The notes beneath the pieces were generated by a model. The model was not told the origin of the DNA and searched no databases. It saw only the letters and a list, made by a program, of their open reading frames with translations. A stretch of 64,000 bases of DNA, from positions 34,334 through 98,333 of the forward strand of contig CAJJKY010000008.1 of the NCBI GenBank assembly GCA_905188195.1, given 5' to 3'. The stretch comes from Streptococcus parasanguinis (GTDB lineage: Bacteria; Bacillota; Bacilli; Lactobacillales; Streptococcaceae). The first letter of the stretch is position 1. Every line of letters starts with the position of its first letter. The translations under genes were made by a program, and so were the position numbers. Shown in pieces: positions 47,349 to 56,405 of this stretch.

Positions 47349-47421
47349 TGAAGATGGCTGAATGGAGATTCAGTCACTTTCATTACATACGAAATAAATA
47401 GTATTAGAAAGAATCATAGCG

Positions 47422-48502
47422 ATGAAAGCAAAACGAATCGTCTTTAAAGTAGGGACCTCGTCTTTGACCAATCCTGATGGAAGTCTCTCCAGACAGAAGG
47501 TCAAGGTCATTACCCAGCAGTTGGCTCTCTTACATGAATCAGGTCATGAGTTGATCTTGGTATCATCAGGGGCAGTTGCTGCTGGATTTGGTGCCCTTGG
47601 TTTTAAGAAACGGCCGACCAAGGTGGCAGACAAGCAAGCTTCTGCGGCAGTTGGACAAGGCTTACTGATGGAAGAATACACAGCTAACCTGCTCTTACGC
47701 AACATTGTTTCTGCGCAGATTTTGTTGACCCAGGATGACTTTGCGGATCAGCGTCGCTATAAGAATGCCCACCAGGCCCTTTCTGTCTTGCTCAATCGTG
47801 GGGCCATCCCGATTATCAATGAAAACGATACGGTCTCGATTGCCGAGTTAAAAGTAGGAGACAATGATACCTTGAGTGCGCAAGTTGCAGCCATGGTTCA
47901 AGCGGATCTTTTGGTGCTTTTAACAGATGTCGATGGTCTCTATACAGCCAATCCTTCTCAGGATCCAACAGCTAAGCGCTTGGATCGAATCGAACACATT
48001 TCCCGTGAGATGATCGAGATGGCGGGTGGTGCTGACCAAACTCAAGGCAGCGACCCTTGCGACCGAGTCAGGGGTTCCCGTCTATATTTGCTCGTCTCTC
48101 AAGTCTGATGCCTTGATCGAAGCAGCAGAGGGGCAAGCAGATGGCAGTTACTTCCTTGCAGAAGATAAGGGCTTAAAAACGCAGAAGCAATGGCTAGCCT
48201 TTTATGCAGAAAGCAAAGGTGCCGTTTGGGTGGATGCTGGAGCAGCGGAAGCCCTGTTGGATCATGGAAAGAGTCTATTGATTTCTGGTGTGACCAAGGC
48301 AGAAGGGGATTTTTCTTATCACGACATTGTCAGCGTCTATCATCAAGAGACTGGTCAATTGTTAGGAAAAGGGAAAGTCCGTCTCGGCCAATCAGCTGTG
48401 CGCGATCTGCTCCAATCTAAAAAAGCTAAGGGAATCCTCATCCACCGGGATGATTGGATCTCGGTAACTCCTGAGATTGACCTACTCTTTACAGAATTCT
48501 AG
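47422..48502 (+). pseudogene. proB: Glutamate 5-kinase, disrupted by an apparent 29-bp deletion
   Basis: The N-terminal part (47422 on, [17 protein letters not shown]...) is the amino-acid kinase domain of ProB. At about 48031 the frame changes: GEMAGGA-type sequence is followed at once by the equivalent of [18 protein letters not shown] in frame +2, and the original frame stops at 48108. The Gly-rich segment normally between them (GSSNGTGGM in homologues) is missing, which equals 29 bp. A GCTG that would flank each end supports slippage. The rest, including the C-terminal PUA domain, continues in the second frame to 48502. ATP:glutamate kinase activity should be lost. Confidence 0.85.
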
Positions 48503-48512
48503 AGGAACACGT

Positions 48513-49760
48513 ATGGGAACAACACAAGAACAATTAGCCTTAGCGAAATCAGCTAAGAAAAGCATCAATACATCCAGTACAGCTCTTAAAAATCAGGCCT
48601 TGGAGGCCATGGCTAGCCAGCTTTTAAAAGCAACTGAAGCCATTTTAGCAGCCAATCAAATCGATATGGAAGCGGCACGCGGGAAGATTTCTGAAGTCAT
48701 GCTGGATCGCCTCTTTCTTGATCAAGAGCGGATTGCCGGTATGGCACAAGGAATTCGTGCTTTAATCGACCTGCCAGATCCGATTGGGGAGGTGCTGGAT
48801 ACTGAAGTCTTGGAAAATGGCCTTGAAATCCAGAAAGTCCGAGTCGCTATGGGTGTTATTGGCATCATTTATGAAAGCCGTCCGAATGTAACATCAGATG
48901 CTGCAGCGCTTGCCATCAAGAGTGGAAATGCAGTGGTCCTTCGTACTGGGAAGGATGCCTTTCATTCTGCTCAAGCGATCGTGACAGCCCTCAAGGCTGG
49001 ATTGGAAGAAGCTGGATTCAATCCAGATCTTCTCCAACTGATCCAAGATACGAGTCGAGCTTCTAGCCTTGCTATGATGAAGGCTAAGGGCTATCTAGAT
49101 TTGCTCATTCCACGTGGTGGTGCTGGATTGATCCAAGCGGTGGTTGAAAATGCCATTGTCCCTGTGATCGAGACAGGAACTGGGATCGTCCATGTCTATG
49201 TGGACAAGGAGGCTGATTTCCAGAAAGCACTCGCCATTATTGAAAATGCCAAGACTAGTCGGCCGTCTGTCTGCAATGCTATGGAGGTCTTGTTGGTGGA
49301 TCGAGCGATCGCGTCTGATTTCTTGCCCTTGGTCAAAGAGCGCTTAGTGGATGAGCGGGAAAGATCGGTTGAGTTGCGCCTAGATGAGGACGCACAGGCT
49401 ATCATTTCGGGGACAGCAGCGCAGGAGCAGGATTTTGATACCGAATTTTTAGATTATATTTTAGCAGTCAAGGTCGTTGATGGAGTTGAGGAAGCGGTGG
49501 ACCACATAGAAGCCCACAGCACCCATCATTCGGATGCTATTGTGACTGAAAATCCTGAGACAGCCGCTTATTTTACCAAGCAAGTAGATTCAGCAGCCGT
49601 TTATGTCAATGCGTCTACACGCTTTACAGATGGGGGTCAATTTGGCCTAGGTTGTGAAATGGGGATCTCGACCCAAAAACTCCATGCGCGTGGACCGATG
49701 GGACTGCGGGAGATGACCAGTTACAAGTATATCGTCAGTGGAAATGGTCAAGTGAGGTAA
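48513..49760 (+). CDS. proA: Gamma-glutamyl phosphate reductase
   Basis: A 415-aa NADPH-dependent reductase that makes glutamate-5-semialdehyde in proline synthesis. The catalytic Cys is in [43 protein letters not shown] is typical. The ATG at 48513 follows AGAGGAAC. Intact, though its upstream partner proB is broken. Confidence 0.95.
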   Translation: MGTTQEQLALAKSAKKSINTSSTALKNQALEAMASQLLKATEAILAANQIDMEAARGKISEVMLDRLFLDQERIAGMAQGIRALIDLPDPIGEVLDTEVLENGLEIQKVRVAMGVIGIIYESRPNVTSDAAALAIKSGNAVVLRTGKDAFHSAQAIVTALKAGLEEAGFNPDLLQLIQDTSRASSLAMMKAKGYLDLLIPRGGAGLIQAVVENAIVPVIETGTGIVHVYVDKEADFQKALAIIENAKTSRPSVCNAMEVLLVDRAIASDFLPLVKERLVDERERSVELRLDEDAQAIISGTAAQEQDFDTEFLDYILAVKVVDGVEEAVDHIEAHSTHHSDAIVTENPETAAYFTKQVDSAAVYVNASTRFTDGGQFGLGCEMGISTQKLHARGPMGLREMTSYKYIVSGNGQVR

Positions 49761-49763
49761 GTC

Positions 49764-50579
49764 ATGAAAGTAGCATTTATCGGTCTTGGAAACATGGGTG
49801 CTAGTCTAGCCAAAGCAGTCGCAAAAGAAGTGGACGCGCAAGACCTGCTCTTGGTCAATCGTTCTCCTCAAAAGGTGCAAGAGTTTATCAGCCAGTATGG
49901 GGGAACGGCGTCTGATCTTGGACAAGTCTTTCAAGAAGCTGAAGTAATCTTTTTAGGGGTCAAACCCTATCAGATCTGCCCTCTTTTAGAAGAGTACCAG
50001 GGCATCTTAGCCCAACGCTCCAATCTCTTGCTGGTTTCTATGGCTGCAGGCCTGGAACTTGAAAAGATGGCTGACATGGTCCAGAACGACCAGCTAGGGC
50101 TAATTCGCATCATGCCCAATACGCCTGTAGCGATCGGTCAGGGTGTCATCAGTCTGGCCCGCTCCCAAGCAGTGACAGACCAGCAAGTATCCAAAGTCAA
50201 GCAACTTTTAGCAGGAGCTGGAGCTCTCTATGAAATCGAAGAAAAATTGATGGATCCTGCAACGGCTGTCGCAGGCTGTGGGCCAGCCTTTGTCTATCAG
50301 ATGATTGAAGCTATGGCAGATGCAGGAGTAGGATTAGGACTTTCACGAGAGCAAGCCTTGCAGATGGCTGCACAGACCTTCCAAGGAGCCAGTCAAATGG
50401 TCCTAGAGACAGGCGAGCATCCAGCTCGCTTGCGAGATGCAGTTTGTAGCCCAGGTGGCTCTACTATTGCAGGAGTTAATCGCCTGGAACAAGTCGGCTT
50501 ACGGGGCGACATCATTGCTGGAGTGGAAGCAGCATACAAACGCACCCAAGAAATGGGACAAGAGGCAGCGAAGGAATAG
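49764..50579 (+). CDS. proC: Pyrroline-5-carboxylate reductase
   Basis: A 271-aa final enzyme of proline synthesis. Rossmann start KVAFIGLGNMGASLAKAV, PNTPVAIGQG and the C-terminal DAVCSPGGSTIAG. It begins 3 nt after proA. It may still serve to use pyrroline-5-carboxylate from ornithine or other sources. Confidence 0.95.
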   Translation: MKVAFIGLGNMGASLAKAVAKEVDAQDLLLVNRSPQKVQEFISQYGGTASDLGQVFQEAEVIFLGVKPYQICPLLEEYQGILAQRSNLLLVSMAAGLELEKMADMVQNDQLGLIRIMPNTPVAIGQGVISLARSQAVTDQQVSKVKQLLAGAGALYEIEEKLMDPATAVAGCGPAFVYQMIEAMADAGVGLGLSREQALQMAAQTFQGASQMVLETGEHPARLRDAVCSPGGSTIAGVNRLEQVGLRGDIIAGVEAAYKRTQEMGQEAAKE

Positions 50580-50581
50580 AA

Positions 50582-50610
50582 AAAGATTGGTTTTTTGGCC
50601 AATCTTTTTT
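50582..50610. terminator. Terminator between convergent proC and the ABC-F gene
   Basis: Stem AAAGATTGG / CCAATCTTT followed by T on the plus strand and by A/T-rich sequence on the minus strand. Confidence 0.75.
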
Positions 50611-50613
50611 ACG

Positions 50614-52137
50614 TTAGAGCGACTCTATTTCAACCAAACCATTTTCCGTCAGACGATAGATTTTTTGGCAGACTTCTTTGAGGAAGGTCCGGTCGTGGGA
50701 GACCGTGACTAGTCCACCTGGGTAGTCTGCGAATAGGCGTCGAATTTCTGGTTGGGAAGTGGGGGAAAAATTGCGAGTAGGCTCGTCCAAGAGTAGAAAT
50801 TGGGGACTTGTGAGCACTAGTTGAAGGAGATAGAGTTTTCCTTGCTGGCCACCAGAAAGTTTAGAGATCGGATGGTGCATTTCAGAATAGGTAAAGTTGA
50901 GGGAGGCTAAATGCAATTGAATGGTGTTGATTTCTTCGCGATCGCCTGAATGCTGTAGAAATTGAACCGGTGTCTGAGTCAGAGGGAGAAGTTCAGTGTA
51001 ATCTTGTGGCATATAGGCAGTGCGGATACTTTCATTCTTCTGTAGACTTTTCCATATCATTTTTAGGAAAGTGGATTTCCCCACACCGTTGGAACCGATA
51101 ATCCCTATTTTATCCTGTCCTAGAAGAGTAAGGGAGAGGTTCTTGACCAGGACCCGATCACCAATGGCGAGTTCTTCCTGATCTAATAGAAGGACTCGTT
51201 TTTGAGGAGACAAGGGAGTGAGGGGAGGAAAATGCAGATTGATGACTTCCTCATCATAGGGTTGGGGAGTCATGGATTGGAATTCTCGCTCGTAGCGCTT
51301 TTCTTGTGAGAGGAGGGACTTCATTTTCTTTGCCAGGAGACGTCCAGCAGTGCTATCCTTAGTGTTTCGTAAGGATGTTTCAACTTGCTGACGGACGCGG
51401 CGATGCTTCTCCATTGTTTTCTTGTAGGTTCGTTGATCGTTGGCAGCTTGCTGGGACTGCTGCTTGAATTGTTGCTCCCTTTGGCTACTGTAGTCCTGAT
51501 AGCCTATGTGCTCTACAATGGTTTCAGCCTCCTTGCGGTGTTTGATCTGTCTTAGGTGGATGATCGTATCCGCCGTCTGAGTCAAAAAATCCTCATGATG
51601 GGAAATAAATAGGATGGTTTGGGGACTTGTTTGGATCATCTGCTGGAGCCAGTCCAGGGTTTCCAAATCCAGATCGTTCGAAGGTTCATCTAAAAATAGT
51701 AATTCATGAGGACGACAAAGTTCGTGAAGCAGTTGGACTTTGAGGGCTTCTCCTCCAGATAGACTTCCAATAGCTTGGTCGCTCGCAAAGCGGTCGCTAT
51801 CAAATTGCAATTGATCAGCCAGTCTGTAGAGGGTGGCATAGTCTAGCTCGTCTTCTCCAAAAAAATATTCTTCCAATGTTTTTCCCTTCAATACTTCCGG
51901 CAAAGACTGGGGAATATAGGCATAGGAGTGAAAGGAAGTGGTGATTTCGCCTTCTATTGTCAGATAATCTGGTAGGGATTTTGGGGACATGAGGACGTGA
52001 AGTAAGGAAGATTTTCCATTTCCTTCTTCGCCAATAATGGCAACTTTTTCTCCTTCATGAATGGTTAAGGACAGATCGCGAACCAGATCGCGTAAATCTT
52101 TTGTATGGCGGATGGTGAGGTGGGATAGTTTTAGCAT
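50614..52137 (-). CDS. ABC-F family ATPase, probable ribosome-protection type
   Basis: A 507-aa protein with two ABC domains and no membrane segments. Domain 1: Walker A GEEGNGKSS (36-44), LSGGEALKVQL, LFLDEPSNDLD. Domain 2: GSNGVGKST, LSGGQQGKLYL, LLLDEPTRNFSPTS. A Lys/Gln-rich linker (about 215-285) joins them. The RNFSP variant after the second DEPT is seen in antibiotic-resistance ABC-F proteins. ABC-F proteins act on the ribosomal E site, and some dislodge antibiotics. The attenuator leader upstream supports drug-induced expression (inference). The exact drug class cannot be told. Confidence 0.8.
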   Translation of the reverse strand: MLKLSHLTIRHTKDLRDLVRDLSLTIHEGEKVAIIGEEGNGKSSLLHVLMSPKSLPDYLTIEGEITTSFHSYAYIPQSLPEVLKGKTLEEYFFGEDELDYATLYRLADQLQFDSDRFASDQAIGSLSGGEALKVQLLHELCRPHELLFLDEPSNDLDLETLDWLQQMIQTSPQTILFISHHEDFLTQTADTIIHLRQIKHRKEAETIVEHIGYQDYSSQREQQFKQQSQQAANDQRTYKKTMEKHRRVRQQVETSLRNTKDSTAGRLLAKKMKSLLSQEKRYEREFQSMTPQPYDEEVINLHFPPLTPLSPQKRVLLLDQEELAIGDRVLVKNLSLTLLGQDKIGIIGSNGVGKSTFLKMIWKSLQKNESIRTAYMPQDYTELLPLTQTPVQFLQHSGDREEINTIQLHLASLNFTYSEMHHPISKLSGGQQGKLYLLQLVLTSPQFLLLDEPTRNFSPTSQPEIRRLFADYPGGLVTVSHDRTFLKEVCQKIYRLTENGLVEIESL

Positions 52138-52157
52138 AAGATTCCTTTCTACTGGGA

Positions 52158-52190
52158 CAAAAAACAGCTCTACCTATTTAGTAGAGCTGT
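52158..52190 (-). terminator. Attenuator terminator in the ABC-F leader
   Basis: On the minus strand: ACAGCTCTA (52190-52182), a 9-nt loop, TAGAGCTGT (52172-52164) and a T run. It lies about 20 bp before the ABC-F ATG and inside its transcript. Bases 52175-52185 can instead pair with 52286-52296 (11 bp, one G-U). Confidence 0.8.
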
Positions 52191-52286
52191 ATTCAAGTGG
52201 AACCCAAACAGAAAAAGATCTAATATAGCCAACAAGAAGTTGGAGAATAGGCAAGAGGGTACACAAAAAGAGATAGAACAAGCAGT

Positions 52287-52310
52287 CCACTAAATAAAGT
52301 ATTTTATTTA
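52287..52310 (-). promoter_or_regulatory. Anti-antiterminator hairpin in the ABC-F leader
   Basis: Perfect 8-bp hairpin 52310-52303 with 52298-52291 (TAAATAAA / TTTATTTA). Its 3' arm plus the next four bases is the strand that can pair with the terminator's 5' arm and loop. The 5' arm starts 7 nt after the stop codon of the micro-ORF, within reach of a stalled ribosome. A further small hairpin CCAAC/GTTGG is at 52229-52243. Confidence 0.6.
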
Positions 52311-52317
52311 ACGAAAC

Positions 52318-52329
52318 TTAGTTGTTCAT
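52318..52329 (-). CDS. Three-codon leader micro-ORF (Met-Asn-Asn-stop)
   Basis: ATG AAC AAC TAA on the minus strand, preceded by GGAGGTAAGGAGAT, which holds two good ribosome-binding motifs. It is 190 bp before the ABC-F gene and just downstream of its promoter. Such a strong initiation site with no longer reading frame suggests that ribosome loading itself is the function. Confidence 0.55.
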   Translation of the reverse strand: MNN

Positions 52330-52359
52330 ATCTCCTTACCTCCGAATATGATTAAATTC

Positions 52360-52388
52360 ATTCTATTCCTTTTATTCCTTCTTGTCAA
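52360..52388 (-). promoter_or_regulatory. Promoter of the ABC-F gene
   Basis: Minus strand TTGACA (52388-52383), exactly 17 bp, TAGAAT (52365-52360). It gives a leader of about 215 nt. With the leader elements this accounts for the 318-bp gap up to hemW. Confidence 0.8.
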
Positions 52389-52439
52389 GGAATTCCTGGC
52401 TTCTTATTCCCTTTTCTTTTCGGACTTAGGGGGATTTTA

Positions 52440-52448
52440 TGGTATAAT
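52440..52448 (+). promoter_or_regulatory. Extended -10 promoter of the hemW operon
   Basis: TG-G-TATAAT with the -10 at 52443-52448, only 7 bp before the hemW ATG. Transcription should begin at or next to the start codon. Confidence 0.6.
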
Positions 52449-52455
52449 TAAAGGT

Positions 52456-53586
52456 ATGCATACAAAACCAACGTCCGCTTATGTCCACATCCCATTTTGT
52501 ACCCAGATTTGTTTTTATTGTGATTTTTCGAAGGTTTTTATCAAGAACCAACCGGTCGATGCTTATTTGGATCATTTGATCCAAGAATTTCGTCGGGAAG
52601 AAATCACAAATTTACGGACTCTCTATATTGGGGGTGGGACACCGACAGCCTTAACTGCGGATCAGCTAGAGTATCTGCTCAAGGAGCTGACCAAGTCACT
52701 TGATCTTTCTCAGATGGAGGAGTTGACCATCGAGGCCAATCCTGGTGATTTGGATCCGGATAAGATTGCTGTCTTAAAGGATTCACCGGTTAATCGGGTT
52801 TCTTTAGGCGTACAGACCTTTGATAATCGCTTGCTCAAAAAGATTGGTCGGAGCCATCAAGAGCAGGATATCTATGACAATATCGATCGTCTGAAGCTGG
52901 CTGGTTTTGACAATATTTCGATCGACCTCATCTATGCCCTTCCGACGCAAACCATGGAGCAGGTCAAGGAAAATGTCGCTAAGGCTCTTGCCCTCGACAT
53001 TCCTCATATGAGCCTCTATAGCTTGATTCTGGAGAATCACACGGTCTTTATGAATCGCATGAGACGGGGCAAGCTTCCTCTACCAAAAGAGGAGTTAGAA
53101 GCGGAGATGTTTGAATACATCATTCAGGAGTTGGAGCGTGCGGGCTTTGAGCATTATGAAATTTCTAATTTCTCCAAGCCTGGTTTTGAAAGTCGACATA
53201 ATCTCATGTATTGGGACAATGCTGAGTATTATGGTCTGGGAGCTGGAGCATCCGGCTATGTCGATGGGATTCGCTACAAGAATCATGGCCCCATTCGTCA
53301 CTATATGCAGGCTGTCGAAGAGGGAAATGCGCGTGTCCAAGAAGAGTATCTGACTCAGACAGAAATGATGGAAGAAGAGATGTTTCTAGGACTACGTAAG
53401 AAAACAGGCGTTTCCAAGAAGCGTTTTGAAGAGAAGTTTGGTGTGAATTTTGACCAACAATATGGACCAGTGGTTGAGGAATTGACCCAGCAGGGCCTTT
53501 TAGTACCTGACAAGGACATTGTACGAATGACCAAGAAAGGTCTCTTTTTAGGAGACACTGTAGCAGAGAAGTTTATTTTGGAGTAG
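52456..53586 (+). CDS. hemW: Radical SAM heme chaperone HemW
   Basis: A 376-aa radical SAM protein with Cys15, Cys19 and Cys22 (CTQICFYC) for the Fe-S cluster, GGGTPTAL and a C-terminal HemN-type domain. It is often annotated as oxygen-independent coproporphyrinogen oxidase, but the CxxxCxxC spacing and the absence of heme synthesis genes here fit HemW. The ATG at 52456 matches homologues (MHTKPTSAYVHIP); the longer frame runs through the promoter. First gene of a six-gene operon. Confidence 0.9.
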   Translation: MHTKPTSAYVHIPFCTQICFYCDFSKVFIKNQPVDAYLDHLIQEFRREEITNLRTLYIGGGTPTALTADQLEYLLKELTKSLDLSQMEELTIEANPGDLDPDKIAVLKDSPVNRVSLGVQTFDNRLLKKIGRSHQEQDIYDNIDRLKLAGFDNISIDLIYALPTQTMEQVKENVAKALALDIPHMSLYSLILENHTVFMNRMRRGKLPLPKEELEAEMFEYIIQELERAGFEHYEISNFSKPGFESRHNLMYWDNAEYYGLGAGASGYVDGIRYKNHGPIRHYMQAVEEGNARVQEEYLTQTEMMEEEMFLGLRKKTGVSKKRFEEKFGVNFDQQYGPVVEELTQQGLLVPDKDIVRMTKKGLFLGDTVAEKFILE

Positions 53587-53589
53587 AAA

Positions 53590-54345
53590 ATGGCAAAAAC
53601 ATTTGAATACAGCATGAAAATTCCGTTTGATATGAGCGATGTCAATGGTTATATTAAGATTCCCCAATTGATCTTGCTGTCTTTACAGGTATCGGGCATG
53701 CAATCGATTGAGCTGGGTATGAGTGATATGTACATTTTAGAGAACTACAATCTAGTCTGGATTATCACGGATTACAATATGAAGATCGAGCGTCTCCCTG
53801 TTTTTGATGAGAAAATCACTATCGAAACCTATGCCAAGAGTCACAATCGACTTTTCTGCTACCGGGCCTTTAATATCAAGGATGAAGCAGGAAATACTAT
53901 CATTGAGATGGTCGCGACCTTTGTCTTGATGGATCGTGATACACGCAAGGTTCATCCTGTTATGAGTGAAATCACGGATGCCTTTGACTCTGAATTTTCA
54001 AAAACCATGCTCCGTGGTCCCCGTTTCAAAGAATTAGAAGGCGGCGTCGAACAAGAATACCGGGTTCGGTTTTACGACTTGGATATGAACGGACATGTCA
54101 ACAATAGCAAGTACTTGGACTGGGTTTTTGAGGTGATGGGAGCAGACTTCTTGACCCATCATATCCCTAAAAAAGTTCATCTAAAATATGTCAAAGAAGT
54201 GCTAGCAGGAGGTCTCATCACCTCTCAATATGAACAAGAGGGCTTGAAAACTCAGCACCAAATTACTTCAGATAGTCAGATCAATGCCCAAGCTGAAATT
54301 GAGTGGGAAGAAGTAGAAGAAAAGGGTTGGAATTATGGAAAGTAG
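53590..54345 (+). CDS. Acyl-ACP thioesterase
   Basis: A 251-aa double hot-dog thioesterase that releases fatty acids from acyl carrier protein. It starts KTFEYSMKIPFDMSDVNGYIKIPQ and has the second-domain motif DLDMNGHVNNSKYLDWV. It starts 3 nt after hemW and overlaps the next gene by 11 bp. Confidence 0.9.
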   Translation: MAKTFEYSMKIPFDMSDVNGYIKIPQLILLSLQVSGMQSIELGMSDMYILENYNLVWIITDYNMKIERLPVFDEKITIETYAKSHNRLFCYRAFNIKDEAGNTIIEMVATFVLMDRDTRKVHPVMSEITDAFDSEFSKTMLRGPRFKELEGGVEQEYRVRFYDLDMNGHVNNSKYLDWVFEVMGADFLTHHIPKKVHLKYVKEVLAGGLITSQYEQEGLKTQHQITSDSQINAQAEIEWEEVEEKGWNYGK

Positions 54346-55021
54346 AAGATTAAAAAATAAAAAACAGGAACTTGAAAGCTATCAAAAACGGGTTGTGGCC
54401 TATGCCAAGCGTCAAAAGAACCCTTTGTACATGTTGGGAGATTGGCTCTTGACTCTTTGTGCTTTGGGCATCATCCTGGTAGAGGAAATTTATAAATTTT
54501 TCCGCTATCGCTTGAATTTAGAGAGTTTTAATCGCTTTTTAAGAGAAGATATACGCTGGTATCGGGTCTGGATCCATTTCACCTTGGCCTTTCTTTTACC
54601 GGTCATGATCTTCTCGATTGGGATTACTAGCCAATCAGGATCCTTCTGGTCCAATTTCTATCACCGCTTGTCTCAAGGCGTGCTCTTTAGCACAACAGTC
54701 AGCCTCGCTGCGACCTTAGTGACGGATTTTGTCGAGAATTTGCAACCAGAAACTAAGTCTGACGGGAAAAATCGGAGCACTAAACGCACGGTTTATCAAA
54801 TCAGTGTGGATCAGGCAACCGTGATAGGCTTGTTATTGACCATTGTCATCCTCATGGTAGCATCCTTCTTGTTCACCCAATCGGGAAGTCAAGGGATTAA
54901 TTTTACAGGTTTGGTGTTACAATTTGTCCTCTATGCTGGAGCCTTGCTCTTATATGGTTCTGGTGGACGAGTCGATGCAGAGAAGTTACATGACGAAACG
55001 GAAACAGAAAAGGAAGAATAA
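54335..55021 (+). CDS. Membrane protein of unknown function
   Basis: A 228-aa protein with a basic N-terminus, membrane segments near 33-52, 85-105, 170-190 and 200-220, and an acidic Glu-rich end. No family recognised. It is tightly coupled to the thioesterase (overlap) and the HAD phosphatase (adjacent start), so it belongs to the hemW operon. Confidence 0.75.
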   Translation: MESRRLKNKKQELESYQKRVVAYAKRQKNPLYMLGDWLLTLCALGIILVEEIYKFFRYRLNLESFNRFLREDIRWYRVWIHFTLAFLLPVMIFSIGITSQSGSFWSNFYHRLSQGVLFSTTVSLAATLVTDFVENLQPETKSDGKNRSTKRTVYQISVDQATVIGLLLTIVILMVASFLFTQSGSQGINFTGLVLQFVLYAGALLLYGSGGRVDAEKLHDETETEKEE

Positions 55022-55792
55022 ATGCACTATAAGGGCTATTTGATTGATTTGGATGGCACTATTTACAAAGGAAAATCACGAATTCCTGCAGGAGAAGCTT
55101 TTGTTCATGAATTGCAGGCGCGTGAGATTCCCTATCTCTTTGTCACCAATAACACAACCCGTACACCAGAGACTGTTCGGGATATGCTGGCGACTCACTT
55201 CAACATTGAAACCCCTGTTTCGACCATCTATACAGCTACCCTTGCGACCATTGACTACATGAATGACCAAAATTTGGGCAAAAAGGTCTATGTGATCGGA
55301 GAAGCGGGGCTCAAAGACGCTATTGAAGAAGCTGGCTATATCATCGATGAAGAAGCACCTGATTATGTGGTGATTGGCCTCGATTGGCAAGTGGATTATG
55401 AGAAGTTTGCTATTGCGACCTTGGCGATTCAAAAAGGAGCACACTTTATTGGGACCAATCCGGACCTGAACATTCCAACAGAGCGTGGCTTGATGCCAGG
55501 AGCAGGATCCCTGATTGCCCTTGTCGAAGCAGCGACACGGGTCGAGCCAGTGATCATTGGGAAACCAAAGGCCATCATCATGGATAAGGCTATTGAACAT
55601 CTGGGGTTTGAAAGAGAAGAAGTCGTTATGGTAGGGGATAATTATCTAACAGATATTCGTGCTGGTATTGACAATGGGATTCCAACCCTTTTGGTGACGA
55701 CAGGTTTTACCAAACCAGAAGAAGTGCCGACCTTACCAATTGCACCGACACATGTTGTTTCCAGTTTAGCGGAGTGGGATTTTGATGCTTAG
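55022..55792 (+). CDS. HAD-superfamily phosphatase (NagD-like, TIGR01457)
   Basis: A 256-aa phosphatase with a HAD core: nucleophile DLDGTIYKG near residue 9, motif [11 protein letters not shown] and motif [20 protein letters not shown]. The cap type and length fit the Gram-positive NagD-like group. Substrate unknown. It overlaps the next gene. Confidence 0.88.
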   Translation: MHYKGYLIDLDGTIYKGKSRIPAGEAFVHELQAREIPYLFVTNNTTRTPETVRDMLATHFNIETPVSTIYTATLATIDYMNDQNLGKKVYVIGEAGLKDAIEEAGYIIDEEAPDYVVIGLDWQVDYEKFAIATLAIQKGAHFIGTNPDLNIPTERGLMPGAGSLIALVEAATRVEPVIIGKPKAIIMDKAIEHLGFEREEVVMVGDNYLTDIRAGIDNGIPTLLVTTGFTKPEEVPTLPIAPTHVVSSLAEWDFDA

Positions 55793-56405
55793 AAGTTTGA
55801 AATCAATCAACCAATTTTTCTTTATCTTGTCAGCTACGATTCTTCTCACCATTGCTCTCGCTTGGGCCCTCTATCCCGTGGAGATTCATTGGTTGGGGAT
55901 TCAAAGTCGAACTGGTTTTTCGGCTTCAGTCATCATGAAGAATTTTAATGTCTTGATGAACTATTTGACCAATCCTTTTCAATGGGTGTTGAAGATGCCT
56001 CAATTCCCCTCTTCAAAAAATGGTTTGCACCATTTTGAGGCTGTCAAGTACCTGTTTCATTTGGTGACGGTCGTTTTCTTGGTCACTCTACCTGGTTTTA
56101 TCCATTTTATGCGGACAGTCGTCAAAAAAGGCTACCTGGCCTTGTACCGAAGTCTCTTCTTTTGGATGATGGTTTTACCAGTAGTGCTTGCAGTGATGAC
56201 TGTTATAATTGGTTTTGATCAATTCTTTACGCTTTTTCATCAGGTCTTATTTGCTGGGGACAATACTTGGCTCTTTGATCCGCGCGTGGATTCGATTATT
56301 CTTGCATTACCAGAAGACTACTTTATGCATGCCTTTTTGATTTTCTTTGTCTTATACGAAGGAATGTATGCGAGTTTTTATCTATTTTCTAGGAGGAAGA
56401 AATGA
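55785..56405 (+). CDS. TIGR01906 family membrane protein
   Basis: A 206-aa integral membrane protein with four or five hydrophobic segments, of a family (DUF1461) found next to nagD in Firmicutes. Function unknown. The ATG at 55785 is preferred to an in-frame TTG at 55782. It shares an ATGA overlap with the next gene. Confidence 0.82.
   Translation: MLRSLKSINQFFFILSATILLTIALAWALYPVEIHWLGIQSRTGFSASVIMKNFNVLMNYLTNPFQWVLKMPQFPSSKNGLHHFEAVKYLFHLVTVVFLVTLPGFIHFMRTVVKKGYLALYRSLFFWMMVLPVVLAVMTVIIGFDQFFTLFHQVLFAGDNTWLFDPRVDSIILALPEDYFMHAFLIFFVLYEGMYASFYLFSRRKK

Noticed and set aside
47349..47421. Hairpin GTGA..CTGAAT/ATTCAG..TCAC between rluD and proB as a regulated leader
   Set aside because: It is short and imperfect, has no real T run and no alternative pairing. 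It may be a weak terminator at most.
48026..48502. Second half of proB as an independent gene starting at 48026
   Set aside because: The apparent start is an internal codon of the ProB sequence with no ribosome-binding site; it aligns as a continuation of the broken kinase.
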